Below are positions 10,647 to 19,857 of a DNA stretch of 64,000 nucleotides, in pieces. Source of the stretch: CAZHFW01 sp964531675 (GTDB lineage Bacteria; Planctomycetota; Phycisphaerae; Phycisphaerales; UBA1924); the NCBI GenBank assembly GCA_964531675.1, contig CAZHFW010000021.1, forward strand, positions 7,661-71,660, given 5' to 3'. Below the pieces are notes generated by a model. That model was not told the origin of the DNA. It ran no database searches and saw only the letters and a list, made by a program, of their open reading frames with translations. The translations under genes were made by a program, and so were the position numbers. Numbering within the stretch: position 1 is the stretch's first letter; each line of letters opens with the position of its first letter.

Positions 10647-11336
10647 GTGAGTGAGCCAAGAGTTGCCGACGCATTGGCCGAAGCCGCGGTCGCTGACATC
10701 CGCGCCAACATGATCGTGGGTCTGGGAACAGGCAAGACCTCAAGCCGCGCGATCCTCGCGCTGGCCCACCGCGTCCGCGAGGAAGGCCTCCTGGTTCACT
10801 GTGTGCCCACCAGCCACGTCACCGAGACCCTGGCCCGGAGCCACCGCCTCAACATCCTCGACTTCACCATGGTCGAGCGCGTCGACTACCTCTTTGACGG
10901 CGCCGACGAGATCGACCACAAGTTCAACATGCTCAAAGGCCTGCACGGCGCCATCGCCCGTCAGCGCCTGGTCGCCCGCGTCGCCAAGCGCCGCGTGTAC
11001 CTCGTCCACCAGAACAAGTTCGTCGAGCAGGTCGGCACCAAGGCCACCCTCCCCGTCGCGGTCATGTTCTTCGCGCTGGCCGCCATCCGTTCTGAAATGC
11101 GCAACCTCGGCCTCTCGGGCGTCGTCCGCCGGGATCTCAACGGCGACTACTTCCTGACCGATCACGGCCACGTCATCCTCGACGTCAACATGGCGCACAA
11201 GAACCCCTACGAGGTCGCCGACGCCCTCGACCACGTCCCGGGCGTCGTCGAGCACGGGCTCTTCCTCGACGAGGCCGACGAAGTCCTCATCGAGCAGGCC
11301 GATGGCTCCGTGAAGCGCATGCTCCGCCCGGAGTAA
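10647..11336 (+). CDS. rpiA: Ribose-5-phosphate isomerase A
   Basis: The 229-residue protein has MIVGLGTGKTSSRAI (phosphate-binding loop), YLFDGADEID with the catalytic aspartates, and LKGLHGAIARQRLVA, where most RpiA proteins have KGGGGA. It interconverts ribose 5-phosphate and ribulose 5-phosphate in the pentose phosphate pathway. A long in-frame extension exists, but the GTG at 10647, with AAAGGGT 7 bases upstream, puts 22 residues before the VGLGTG loop, as in E. coli RpiA. An ATG at 10617 is the alternative. Confidence 0.93.
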   Translation: MSEPRVADALAEAAVADIRANMIVGLGTGKTSSRAILALAHRVREEGLLVHCVPTSHVTETLARSHRLNILDFTMVERVDYLFDGADEIDHKFNMLKGLHGAIARQRLVARVAKRRVYLVHQNKFVEQVGTKATLPVAVMFFALAAIRSEMRNLGLSGVVRRDLNGDYFLTDHGHVILDVNMAHKNPYEVADALDHVPGVVEHGLFLDEADEVLIEQADGSVKRMLRPE

Positions 11337-11433
11337 GCGCACGCCCCGTTCTGAGGGGCCAGTTCTGACCTCGGACTCCGTTTTCATCCCGAACGATTCC
11401 TGCGCCCGGCGCGCACAATCGCGTCGGACTCAC

Positions 11434-11439
11434 TACGCT
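11434..11439 (+). promoter_or_regulatory. Putative -10 element (TACGCT) of the bicarbonate permease gene
   Basis: Seven bases lie between the hexamer and the ATG at 11447; no Shine-Dalgarno motif is present. Confidence 0.5.
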
Positions 11440-11446
11440 CAGCGTC

Positions 11447-12472
11447 ATGCCGATTCCCTCGCTCGCGGTCCAGGGCGTGCTCTCGGACATCGTGCCCAGC
11501 CCTCCGGTGCTTTTCTTCTTCCTCGGGGCGCTGGCTGCCATCGTCAAAAGCAACCTCCGCGTCCCCAAGGCGATCACCAAGCTCCTGTCGCTCTATCTGC
11601 TGTGGGCGATCGGGTTCCGAGGCGGCGTCGAGCTGCTCCACGGCGGGACCGGCTCAGAGGTCCTCATCAGCCTCGGCCTGGCCATCTTCATGGCCCTGAC
11701 CACCCCGGTCTACACGTACTTCATCCTCCGCAAGAAGCTCGATCCGCCCAACGCCGCCGCCCTCAGCGCGACCTACGGCTCGATCTCCGCGGTCACGTTC
11801 ATGACCGCCTGCACCGTCCTTGATTCCAAGGGCATCATGCACGGCGGGCACATGGTCGCGGCCATGGCCCTCATGGAGTCGCCCGCGATCGTGATCGCGG
11901 TGCTCCTTCTCAGGCTCACCACCCAGACTTCCCTTCAGCCCGGGGCCTCGGCCAGCCAGGCCAGCGTCAAGGCCGGCATCCCCTGGGGCAAGCTTCTCCA
12001 CGAGGCCTTCCTGAACGGCCCCGTCCTGGTCCTGCTGGGCAGCCTCCTGATCGGAATCGCGACCGGAGACGAGGGATACGCCGCCTTCAAGCCCTTGTGC
12101 ACTGAGCTCTTCAGCGGCGTCCTGGTTTTCTTCCTGCTCGATCTGGGCCTGGTCGCCGCCCGCCGCCTGCGCGCCTTGCGTGAACAGGGCGCCTTCCTCA
12201 TCGGGTTTGCGATTCTGCTGCCGCTCTTCAACGCGACGCTCGCGATCGCGATGGCCCGCGTCTGCGGCGTCACGCCAGGCAACGCGGTGCTGCTCGCGGT
12301 CCTGGGCGCCTCGGGCAGCTACATCGCGGTCCCCGCCGCCATGCGCCTGGTGATCCCGCAGGCCAACCCGGGGCTCTACATCCCCATGTCCCTGGCGGTC
12401 ACGTTCCCCTTCAACATCGCGGTCGGAATCCCGCTCTACCTCTGGATCGTGCGCCACATCTGGCACATCTGA
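11447..12472 (+). CDS. SbtA-like sodium-dependent bicarbonate transport family permease
   Basis: The 341-residue membrane protein has about ten hydrophobic segments in two halves. The stretch SATYGSISAVTFMTA with MALMESPAIVIAVLL matches the conserved core of the SbtA/DUF897 family, whose cyanobacterial members take up bicarbonate with Na+. The second half repeats the pattern in LGASGSYIAVPAAMRL. In non-photosynthetic bacteria the substrate is unproven; supply of bicarbonate for carboxylases is the usual guess. No SbtB (PII-like) partner gene lies beside it. The gene stands alone. Confidence 0.85.
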   Translation: MPIPSLAVQGVLSDIVPSPPVLFFFLGALAAIVKSNLRVPKAITKLLSLYLLWAIGFRGGVELLHGGTGSEVLISLGLAIFMALTTPVYTYFILRKKLDPPNAAALSATYGSISAVTFMTACTVLDSKGIMHGGHMVAAMALMESPAIVIAVLLLRLTTQTSLQPGASASQASVKAGIPWGKLLHEAFLNGPVLVLLGSLLIGIATGDEGYAAFKPLCTELFSGVLVFFLLDLGLVAARRLRALREQGAFLIGFAILLPLFNATLAIAMARVCGVTPGNAVLLAVLGASGSYIAVPAAMRLVIPQANPGLYIPMSLAVTFPFNIAVGIPLYLWIVRHIWHI

Positions 12473-12482
12473 TTCTGCATGC

Positions 12483-12968
12483 TTACCGCTCGGTCGCGTG
12501 CTTGCTGAACAAGTCGAGCCCGCCGAGCATGCGTTTGGACCCCTGCGCGAGCTTCTGGGCTTCCTTCTTCAGAGGAGTCGCCGCGATCCGCACGACGTCC
12601 TGGGGCTGCCTCGGGAACCCGCGGAGCGTGCTCGAGATCACCGCGCTGGCCGAGGGTGTCTGCTCCTGAGGCTTGCCGTCGATCCGGGCCATGAGGCTCG
12701 CGCCAATCACCACCGCGACGCACGCCGCCGCCGCGACAACCCACCGAGGCACATGACGCCCCGCGGGAAGCACCGCGACAACCGGTCCTCGCTCGGCGGC
12801 CCGCAGAGCATCAATAGTCCGTGTTGCAGCCTGCGCATCCGTCACCGGCTGCTGGCGCAGGGCGTGACCCTGCGCTCGCAGCGCCGCCTCAAGCTCCGGC
12901 GCGATCCGCTCCGCGCCGCCCTGCCGCACATCCCCCGCGTGATTCGTGCTGTCGTTTGCCTCACGCAT
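12483..12968 (-). CDS. Single-pass membrane protein, candidate anti-sigma factor
   Basis: The 161-residue protein has a hydrophilic N-terminal part, a membrane segment (RWVVAAAACVAVVIGASLMA) in the middle and a basic C-terminal tail outside. The ATG at 12968 overlaps the stop of the sigma-factor gene (ATGCGTGA), so the two proteins are translated together. That coupling and the topology suggest an anti-sigma factor that holds the sigma factor at the membrane. No zinc-binding HxxxCxxC anti-sigma motif is visible, so this rests on context. Confidence 0.6.
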   Translation of the reverse strand: MREANDSTNHAGDVRQGGAERIAPELEAALRAQGHALRQQPVTDAQAATRTIDALRAAERGPVVAVLPAGRHVPRWVVAAAACVAVVIGASLMARIDGKPQEQTPSASAVISSTLRGFPRQPQDVVRIAATPLKKEAQKLAQGSKRMLGGLDLFSKHATER

Positions 12969-13617
12969 GGCACCGCTCCACTCCGGGCTTTCCCGATTTG
13001 GCCGCCAGACCTTCCAACCCTGCACAGCCTTCCATCACGGTCGCGAACTTCTCGGCGCTCGCCAGCTCCTTGGCGAGCCTGGCCCTCCCCCGCATGAGCA
13101 TCACCCGCACCGACACGCCCGAGCGTTGCAGCACGTGCGCGATCTCTTCGGGGGACAGGTCCTCAGCATACCGGAGCCACAGCGCCGAACGGGTCTCGGG
13201 CCCGAGCACCCGGTCCGCGAGCCCCCACAGATCAACGTCACAGGCCGCGACCTTCTCCTGCGCACACGCCGCAGCCGTTGGCATGATGCTCCGCAGCGCC
13301 CGTTCGGCGGTCCGAGCATCCCGCAGGTGCGTGGACGCAACCCGGGACGCGATCGTGAAGAGCCATGTCGAGAAGCGGGCTCTGCCGCCCGGATCGAACG
13401 CGCTGATGCTCCGCCAGGCTCGCAGGAAAGTCTCCTGCGCCAGGTCCTCGACATCCCCCGCGCCCACGCCGCGCCGCCGGACGAAGTGCTCGACGCGCGT
13501 GTGGTACTTCCGCACCAGCCCCTCGAACGCGGACGCATCGCCCGTCCGGGCGCAATGCGCAGCGGCGGCGTCAAGCACCGCCTCCTGCGCCACGAGCTGT
13601 TCAGGGGTGTGGGGCAC
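12961..13617 (-). CDS. ECF-type RNA polymerase sigma factor
   Basis: The 218-residue protein has region 2 in DVEDLAQETFLRAWRSISAF and FSTWLFTIASRVASTHLRD (core binding and -10 melting), and region 4 in LWLRYAEDLSPEEIAHVLQR, a helix-turn-helix for -35 binding. The extra C-terminal residues after RLAKEL are unlike short ECF sigmas. It sits between a secreted protein gene (20 bases upstream) and the membrane protein gene that overlaps its stop. The three probably form one operon in which the secreted protein is either a target or part of the signal. Confidence 0.9.
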   Translation of the reverse strand: MPHTPEQLVAQEAVLDAAAAHCARTGDASAFEGLVRKYHTRVEHFVRRRGVGAGDVEDLAQETFLRAWRSISAFDPGGRARFSTWLFTIASRVASTHLRDARTAERALRSIMPTAAACAQEKVAACDVDLWGLADRVLGPETRSALWLRYAEDLSPEEIAHVLQRSGVSVRVMLMRGRARLAKELASAEKFATVMEGCAGLEGLAAKSGKPGVERCHA

Positions 13618-13637
13618 AGCAGCATCCGGATCCGCGC

Positions 13638-14633
13638 TTACTCGGCGTCGTCTTCCTGGTCCTTGTCGTCCTTCTCGCCCTTCTCGTCAGCGTCGTGCCC
13701 TTCCAGGACCTCGGCCTGCTTCATCGCCTTGATGACTTCTTCCGTGGGCCAGGCGGCGTTGATGATCAGCGCCGTGTCCTTGGTTTCGATCTTGACCGCG
13801 TTGAGCACCTTGATGATCTCGCCCATCTCGGGGTTCTGGCCGCCGGCCAGACGAGCAAACGCCATCAGGCCATCGACGACCTGCCGCATATCCGTGGCGG
13901 TCTTGGCGTCGGCGAACTCCGCGTCCATGGTCGCGTAGACCGTCGCGTCCTTCTCTCCGACCTCGAACCAGCCGGAGCGCAGCGCCTTGAACATCGCCGA
14001 GGCGTTCTCGTCGTCGCTCTCGCGGATCGCCTCCGGGATCACCCGCGCCTCGATGTACAGGATCGCGCCGGGGCCGGGCCCGCCGGGATTGGCGAGAGGC
14101 TTGCCCTTGCCCGCCGCCGCGACTGCCGCGGAGATCGGGGCCCAGTCGCTCGCAAGGTAGACCAGGCGAGTCTGTTCGCCCTTGCCCGGGCGGACGACGC
14201 CGTAGCGACGCTCCCCGTTGTCATCCCAGGAGAGCATCTCCACGCCATCGACGTTCATGGCCTTGGAGTTGGGTTCGGTCTTGAGGTGATCCCAGAGCTT
14301 GTCTACCGCCGCGGTTGCTTCGACGAGCAGCACGCCGTCCTTGTCGTCGTCCTTCCCGGTGCCGAAGACCGTGATGCCCTTGAGGTCCTTGAGCGGATCG
14401 ATGCCGAAGGCCTTGAGATCCTTCATCCCGCCTTCGTCGAGATTCCCCGCGTCTTTGAGGATGCCCTGCGCGACCTTGCCGTTGATCGCGGCCTCGACAT
14501 TGATGTGGGCCACCCAGCCCGAGCTCTCGGGCACGAGGGTGCGATCAAGCGGCCCGCCCCAGGCCGCCAGCCCGATCAGAACCGAGGGAGTAACGCAGAA
14601 AGCGATGCGACGCAGGCTGTGATTCCGACGCAT
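13638..14633 (-). CDS. Secreted protein of unknown function, upstream of the ECF sigma gene
   Basis: The 331-residue protein starts with a signal peptide (RRIAFCVTPSVLIGLAAWG) and ends in a strongly acidic tail of Glu, Asp and Lys. The middle has alternating sheet and helix with segments such as GWVAHINVEAAINGK and GVLLVEA, a pattern seen in planctomycete envelope proteins. No catalytic motif is evident. The ATG at 14633 has AAGGAG 8 bases before it. It is the first gene of the operon with the sigma factor. Confidence 0.65.
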   Translation of the reverse strand: MRRNHSLRRIAFCVTPSVLIGLAAWGGPLDRTLVPESSGWVAHINVEAAINGKVAQGILKDAGNLDEGGMKDLKAFGIDPLKDLKGITVFGTGKDDDKDGVLLVEATAAVDKLWDHLKTEPNSKAMNVDGVEMLSWDDNGERRYGVVRPGKGEQTRLVYLASDWAPISAAVAAAGKGKPLANPGGPGPGAILYIEARVIPEAIRESDDENASAMFKALRSGWFEVGEKDATVYATMDAEFADAKTATDMRQVVDGLMAFARLAGGQNPEMGEIIKVLNAVKIETKDTALIINAAWPTEEVIKAMKQAEVLEGHDADEKGEKDDKDQEDDAE

Positions 14634-14732
14634 GAGAGTCTCCTTGGGGATCGCAAGGCGGCGCTTCCGCCCATCGCTCTGTGACACGCGGAACGACGTC
14701 TGTCGTTACACCTCTTTCCCGCCTCGCGCAAG

Positions 14733-14765
14733 AAAAATCCCGGACGGGCCTGTGCCGTCCGGGAT
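14733..14765 (-). terminator. Intrinsic terminator of icd
   Basis: An 11-bp perfect stem (ATCCCGGACGG/CCGTCCGGGAT, loop GCCTGTG) is followed on the - strand by a run of five T. It lies 52 bases after the isocitrate dehydrogenase stop codon. Confidence 0.93.
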
Positions 14766-14816
14766 CTGTTCGATGTTTCCGCTTGGACCGACCGGGGCTT
14801 CTTGGCGCTGGGCGGC

Positions 14817-16304
14817 TTACTGGCCCTGGGCCATCGAGTAGCCCTTCACGCCGTCGAAGATCCGCAGCAGCTCGTAGGAGCAGACCGTGAAGCTCTCGGC
14901 GATCTTGTCGAGCAGGGCGATGCAGCGCGACTGGCCGAAGGTCCCCGGCGCGGTCCCTTCCTTGAGCTCGAAGCGGACGCGGTAGTAGTCGACGCACTCG
15001 GTGTACACGCTGCCCGTCGGCCAGATCTGCGTGCCGCGGTTGCTGATGAGCGTGAGCTTGAAGGGCGTGTCCGCCGAAGCCCGCATCATCTCCTCCGCGA
15101 CCGCCGCCGGGCTCAGGGGCGAGTCCAGGTAGATATCGCAGCCGATGACGTGCGTCACGATGTTCTTGAAGGTGCGGATGACCTGCTGACCCGTGGGCCT
15201 GGGCGGGCGGTGGAACACGTGCTCGCCCGCGTCGGCGGGAACGTCAACCGCGGGCACCGTCGTGGGCTTGGTGCCCAGGCGATCGATGATCGCGCGGGTG
15301 AACTCCTTGGTCCCGACCGGAGGCTTGCTCTTGTCGCCGAAGTCCGCGGTGTGCACGCCCGACTCGAGCGTCGCCAGCAGCGCGTTCTCGAGATGGGCTG
15401 CCTCGCGGAACATGCCCAGGTGGCGCAGCATCATGAGGCCCGAGAGGATCAGCGAGGTGGGATTGGCCAGGCCCTTGCCCGCGATGTCGGGCGCGGTCCC
15501 GTGCACCGCTTCGAAGATGCTGATGTGATTGCCGATGTTCGCCGAGGGCGCAAAGCCCAGGCCGCCGACCAGGCCCGCCGCCAGATCGCTGACGATGTCG
15601 CCTTGCAGGTTGGGCAGCACGATCATCTGGTACTGCTGGGGCTTGAGCACCAGGTTCATGCACAAAGCGTCGACGATGACGTCGCCCGTCTGGATCTCGG
15701 GGAAGTCGCGCGCCGTGGTCTTGAAGCGCTCCAGGAAGATGCCGTCGGTCATCTTCATGATGTTGGCCTTGTGGCCGCAGTGCACGAGCTTGACGCCGAG
15801 CTTGCGCGCCGTCTGCAACGCGAAGCGGTGCACCTGATCCGACCCGGGGGCCGAGATGAGGCGCTTGCACTGGATCATGTCATTGGTGAGCCGGTGCTCG
15901 ACGCCGCCGTAGGTGTCCTCGATGTTCTCGCGGACGATCGACATGTCGATGCGGACGCCGGCCTTGGAGTAGACGGTCTCCACGCCCGGGAGGGTCTTGA
16001 AGGTCCGGAAGTTCGCATACGCGTTCCAGAGCTTGCGCGCGGTCACGTTGATCGACTTGCCGCCCCCGCCCTTGGGAGTCTCCATCGGACCCTTGAAGAG
16101 CGTGCCCGCGTCCTCGACAGCGCGGATCGCCTCGTCGGTCATGCCGCGCGAGTTGCCCTTGTCGAAGACCGACTTGCCCATCTCGACGTGGACGAAGTCG
16201 GCATGCTGGTGGACGCCCGCCGCTCGGAAGAGCTCGATCGTGGCGTCCATGATCTCCGGCCCAATTCCATCACCCGGCGCGAGCGCAATCTTCAAACGAG
16301 CCAT
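14817..16304 (-). CDS. icd: NADP-dependent isocitrate dehydrogenase, long form
   Basis: The 495-residue protein opens with KIALAPGDGIGPEIMDATI and contains MSIVRENIEDTYGGVEHR, NLQGDIVSDLAAGLVGGLG and ISIFEAVHGTAPDIAGKG. These are the isocitrate- and metal-binding and coenzyme segments of the isocitrate/isopropylmalate dehydrogenase family. It oxidises isocitrate to 2-oxoglutarate in the citrate cycle. About 140 C-terminal residues, after EFTRAIIDRLG, extend beyond the usual fold, as in Thermus IDH (about 496 residues). The ATG at 16304 has AGGAG 8 bases upstream; the longer frame upstream is not conserved-looking. Confidence 0.92.
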   Translation of the reverse strand: MARLKIALAPGDGIGPEIMDATIELFRAAGVHQHADFVHVEMGKSVFDKGNSRGMTDEAIRAVEDAGTLFKGPMETPKGGGGKSINVTARKLWNAYANFRTFKTLPGVETVYSKAGVRIDMSIVRENIEDTYGGVEHRLTNDMIQCKRLISAPGSDQVHRFALQTARKLGVKLVHCGHKANIMKMTDGIFLERFKTTARDFPEIQTGDVIVDALCMNLVLKPQQYQMIVLPNLQGDIVSDLAAGLVGGLGFAPSANIGNHISIFEAVHGTAPDIAGKGLANPTSLILSGLMMLRHLGMFREAAHLENALLATLESGVHTADFGDKSKPPVGTKEFTRAIIDRLGTKPTTVPAVDVPADAGEHVFHRPPRPTGQQVIRTFKNIVTHVIGCDIYLDSPLSPAAVAEEMMRASADTPFKLTLISNRGTQIWPTGSVYTECVDYYRVRFELKEGTAPGTFGQSRCIALLDKIAESFTVCSYELLRIFDGVKGYSMAQGQ

Positions 16305-16538
16305 CGAATACTCCTGTATCTTCGCTGTCGGAGCGTTCTTTTCGGACCACGCAACTTGTCGCCCATCCCATACCCCGGGATTCGGCCGCCAAGCATAGGG
16401 CCACCCGCGCGCCCAACCCACCGGCGCCGCTGGGCCGCGTCATCGCGGACCTTTTCCTCGGGATGTCTCCTGCATGCAGCACGCCGCGCCGTCCTTCGGA
16501 CGCGGGGTCGGCGTGTCATCGCCTGTCAGATCTTGCGC

Positions 16539-17528
16539 TCAGGCTTCGCGCGAGGCCCGCACCAGGCGGTCCAGAATCGCCCGCCAGATCGTCGCGTCCG
16601 CCGACTTCCCGCTGAACACCGGGGATTCCACCACGATCACCGCGGCCCCGCGACCATCCGCCTCGCGCAGCGCCTCATACAGCAGCTTCGCATACCCGCG
16701 TGCATCCACCGGCATCGTGATCGCATCGTGCCCGCCCACGCTCCGCTTGCCGTGCGTCAGGACCACCGCCCGGCGTCCGGCGCCCGCCTCCGACGCCAGC
16801 ACGCCGTCAATCTCGTGCGCCGCGCACAACACCGTCCTCGTGCTCGGCGCGTAATGACGGCTCAGCAGCCCCGGGCTCTTGAGCGGCGCATCCAGATCCA
16901 CGCTCGCTTCAGGCGTCAGCACCTCGCGCCCCAGCACGCGTCCGAGCTCTTCCGCGCTGATCAGGCCGGGTCGCAGGACGCGCGGGATCGTGTCGGTCAG
17001 ATCCACGACCGTCGACTCGATGCCCCCGGTGCACGCGCCGCCGTCGAGCACCAGCACGTCCTCTTCCGTGAACGAGCCCCGCACGTGCTCGGCCCGCGTG
17101 GGCGAAATCCCGCCCGAGGGATTGGCGCTGGGTCCGACCAGTGGCTTTCCGAACTTCGCGATCAGCTCCAGCGTGAGCTTGTGGTCGGGACAGCGCACCG
17201 CCACGGTGCCCGCGCCCGCGGTCACGATGTCCGGGATGAGCGCCGCCTTCATCAGCACGATCGAGAGCGGCCCGGGCCAGAACGCCCGCGCGAGCTTCTC
17301 CGCGTCATCCGTCCACGCCGAGACGCACCGGCGCGCCATCGTCGTATCGCTCACGTGCACGATCAGCGGATTCCGCGCAGGCCTTCCCTTGATGGCGTAC
17401 ACACGCTCCACCGCGTCGGCCCGCGTCGCGTCGGCGCCGAGCCCGTACACCGTTTCGGTCGGGAACGCGACCAGACGGCCCTGGGTGAGCCTCTCAACCG
17501 CCCGCGAGATGTGATCGCCGCTGTTCAT
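16539..17528 (-). CDS. L-threonylcarbamoyladenylate synthase (Sua5/YrdC family)
   Basis: The 329-residue protein has the YrdC domain at residues 1-200: VAFPTETVYGLGADA, AIKGRPARNPLIVHV, WPGPLSIVL, VAVRCPDH and SANPSGGISPT. The C-terminal Sua5 domain follows after SRHYAPSTRTVL, so this is the two-domain Sua5 type rather than the short TsaC. It makes threonylcarbamoyl-AMP from threonine, bicarbonate and ATP for the t6A37 modification of tRNAs that read ANN codons. No other t6A gene is in the window. Confidence 0.93.
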   Translation of the reverse strand: MNSGDHISRAVERLTQGRLVAFPTETVYGLGADATRADAVERVYAIKGRPARNPLIVHVSDTTMARRCVSAWTDDAEKLARAFWPGPLSIVLMKAALIPDIVTAGAGTVAVRCPDHKLTLELIAKFGKPLVGPSANPSGGISPTRAEHVRGSFTEEDVLVLDGGACTGGIESTVVDLTDTIPRVLRPGLISAEELGRVLGREVLTPEASVDLDAPLKSPGLLSRHYAPSTRTVLCAAHEIDGVLASEAGAGRRAVVLTHGKRSVGGHDAITMPVDARGYAKLLYEALREADGRGAAVIVVESPVFSGKSADATIWRAILDRLVRASREA

Positions 17529-17594
17529 GGCTCAACCTGGGAGTCGTGCCGACACGCCGGATTGTTGCCGCCCGCGGATCCGCGGGCCTGACGC

Positions 17595-19628
17595 TTACTT
17601 TCCGCCCGGAGCAGGCGCGGGCGAAGCCGCGGGCGTTCCCGCCGGGCTCGCCGCGGGGGTCCCAGCTGGCGCCGCTCCCGACGCTGCTCCAGATGTGGAC
17701 TCGGGCGTGGAGGCCGGAGTCGCAGCCGGGCCCGCAGCCGGAGTCGAGGCGGGCGCGGGCTCGGGCGTGATCATCTTGGCCGCGTCGATCCGCGTCGTGA
17801 TGTCCCCGCCGTTGCGGAGCGCTTCCTCCGGCGTGGGCACCACGAACTCGATCTGGTTGCGTTCGAGCGTCGAGCCCATCGCCGCGGCAAGCTCCGCGAT
17901 CGCGGTGTTGTAATCCGCCAGCGCCTGGATCTCTTCGCGCTCGGCCTGGGCCAGAGACTCCTGGCGGTTGAACTCCAGGTCGAGGCGCTCGACGGTGTAC
18001 CGGCCGATCGTCTGCTTCTCGACCTCCAGCGCGCGGAGCACTTCGGTCGCCGCGAACCGGCTCGTCCGCGTCTGCTCGATCAGGCGGTAGTTGGTCGTGA
18101 CGTTGTTGAGCGAGTTCTTCACCTCCAGCAGGACCTGCTGGATCGTGTTGCGATAGCTCACCACCGCCTGCATGCGTTCCAGACGCCGCTTGCGGTAGTC
18201 CGCTTCCGCCCGGCGGTTGCCGATGGGCTGTTCGAACACCAGCCCGACCAGGTAGTTCACGTACGACCCGTCGAAGACGTACTCGTACGTGCTGCCGATG
18301 TAGTCATCCAGCGCCGACCACTTGGTCTGGAGCCGCAGATCGAGCTGGGGGAGCCTGGCGCGGTCCGCGACCGTCTGGCGGATGCTCGTGTCGTCGATCG
18401 ACAGGATCGCCTGCTGCACCTCGGGGCGGTTGGTCACCGCCTTCTCGACCGAATCGAGCATGCTGAACGTCACAGGCTCGTCGATCGCCGAGTCCGCGGG
18501 GACCAAAAGGATCTCCGAACCGAGCGGGATCGAGGGATCGTTCATGAGCGACTTGAGCTTGTCGCTCTGATTCCGCAGCACCGTCTGGGCGCGGTACACG
18601 TCGGCCTTGCGGCGTTCCACGCGGGCCACCGCGTCGGCGATCTGCGCCGGCGTCGCGTCGAGCTTCTCGCGCGACTTGAGCTGATCGCGCACCTTCTCGC
18701 CGCGCTCGAGCAGACGCTGGAGAATGAGCAGATCGCGGTGCGCCTGCGTCAGCCTCCAATAGGTCCGCTCCGCTTCCGTCACGTCCCGGATGAGCTCGCG
18801 CTTCAGATCGGCGATCTTGCTGCGCTCGGCGTTGCGGTTGATGCGGATCTGCGCCTGCGAGACTTCGGACCCGAAGTTGCGGAGCAGGGGCTGGTCGTAC
18901 TGGACCGTGACGCCGAGCAATCCCGCGGGGTTGGGCGTCTGCCCGCCGCCGTTGATCGTCTGGTTGTCGGTGTACGTGAGTTCCTGCTGGATCGTGAACT
19001 GCCCGCCGGTCGCGAGCTGGCGCTTCAGGCCGGTCGTTGAAGACACGAGCTGGAACTGATCGAAGCGGTTTCCGCTCGGGACGCCTCCGACCAGCGGGCG
19101 CGTGCGCGGCTCATCCGCGTCGTTCCAGTTGAAGTTGCTGAAGAGCGTCCAGTCGAACGCCGCCTCCGCCGCCACCACGTCCGCTTCGCTCACCGCCGGC
19201 GCGAGCCTGGCGAACTGCAGCGCGATGTTGTGCTGGACCGTCGTACGCACCACGCGCTCGAGGCTCACCGCGACGGAGGTGGTGGGGATGCCGTGCAGGT
19301 CATCGCCCATCACGATCGCCCGAGGGTCGTAGGACTCCGGGCCCGCCATCTTGTGCAGCTCGGGCAGCACGCGATCGGAGAGTCCCAGGCGCGAAACGCC
19401 CGGCTCACGCTGCGTCGTCAGCGGATTGGGATATTGCTCCGACTCCCGGAGCTCTCGCTTGGCGGACTCCACGACCGACTTGCGCAGGTCGCGCTCGGTC
19501 TCCACCGCCATCGGGCTCATGCACCCGGCAAGCCCCGCGGACAGGGCCAGCGCCAGGGTGAATCCGGGGATGCTCCGCAGGACCCACTGGCCCTGCGATT
19601 GGGGGGTCGGTCGGGACTTGGTCGTCAT
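17595..19628 (-). CDS. TolC-like outer membrane efflux lipoprotein
   Basis: The 677-residue protein has a lipoprotein signal ending at LAGC (residue 36). The mature part contains long coiled-coil helices and two repeats typical of outer membrane factors (FARLAPAVSEADVVAAEAAF near 140; RAEADYRKRRLERMQAVVSY near 475). It would form the trimeric outer membrane channel of a type I secretion or efflux system. No periplasmic adaptor or pump gene lies beside it. The last 55 residues are a Pro/Ala/Ser/Gly low-complexity tail, which is unusual for the family. The ATG at 19628 lacks a clear ribosome-binding site. Confidence 0.85.
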   Translation of the reverse strand: MTTKSRPTPQSQGQWVLRSIPGFTLALALSAGLAGCMSPMAVETERDLRKSVVESAKRELRESEQYPNPLTTQREPGVSRLGLSDRVLPELHKMAGPESYDPRAIVMGDDLHGIPTTSVAVSLERVVRTTVQHNIALQFARLAPAVSEADVVAAEAAFDWTLFSNFNWNDADEPRTRPLVGGVPSGNRFDQFQLVSSTTGLKRQLATGGQFTIQQELTYTDNQTINGGGQTPNPAGLLGVTVQYDQPLLRNFGSEVSQAQIRINRNAERSKIADLKRELIRDVTEAERTYWRLTQAHRDLLILQRLLERGEKVRDQLKSREKLDATPAQIADAVARVERRKADVYRAQTVLRNQSDKLKSLMNDPSIPLGSEILLVPADSAIDEPVTFSMLDSVEKAVTNRPEVQQAILSIDDTSIRQTVADRARLPQLDLRLQTKWSALDDYIGSTYEYVFDGSYVNYLVGLVFEQPIGNRRAEADYRKRRLERMQAVVSYRNTIQQVLLEVKNSLNNVTTNYRLIEQTRTSRFAATEVLRALEVEKQTIGRYTVERLDLEFNRQESLAQAEREEIQALADYNTAIAELAAAMGSTLERNQIEFVVPTPEEALRNGGDITTRIDAAKMITPEPAPASTPAAGPAATPASTPESTSGAASGAAPAGTPAASPAGTPAASPAPAPGGK

Positions 19629-19857
19629 GGTCAGCGTCGTTCCAGGCCTCGCCCGGGCGGGAGGGGCCCGCCAGGCTTCAGGATCGAAGGCTAGCTTACA
19701 CTTCCCAGTCGCGGTGGGCGGGTTTCCGGACCCAAACTCCTCGACAGCCCGATATGAAGAATGGTCGCTGCCCCGCTTGGCACGATCCTGACTTCAACGT
19801 CCGAATAACAGTCGGCGCCACCCTCAACCCGGCCGCCGAGCGCAAGGAGCTTGTCCG

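Noticed and set aside
16305..16538. Terminator or RNA in the icd-sua5 space
   Set aside because: Only a 5-bp CGTCC-TTC-GGACG fold is visible, with no T tract.
14802..17591. 929-codon open frame on the + strand across icd and sua5
   Set aside because: It is antisense to two clear genes and the terminator of icd, and its translation is a low-complexity Arg/Ala/His/Asp mix.
19778..19792. Second sigma-54 site upstream of the SH3-like gene (TGGCACG-ATCC-TGAC)
   Set aside because: The -12 element lacks the essential GC dinucleotide (GA instead).
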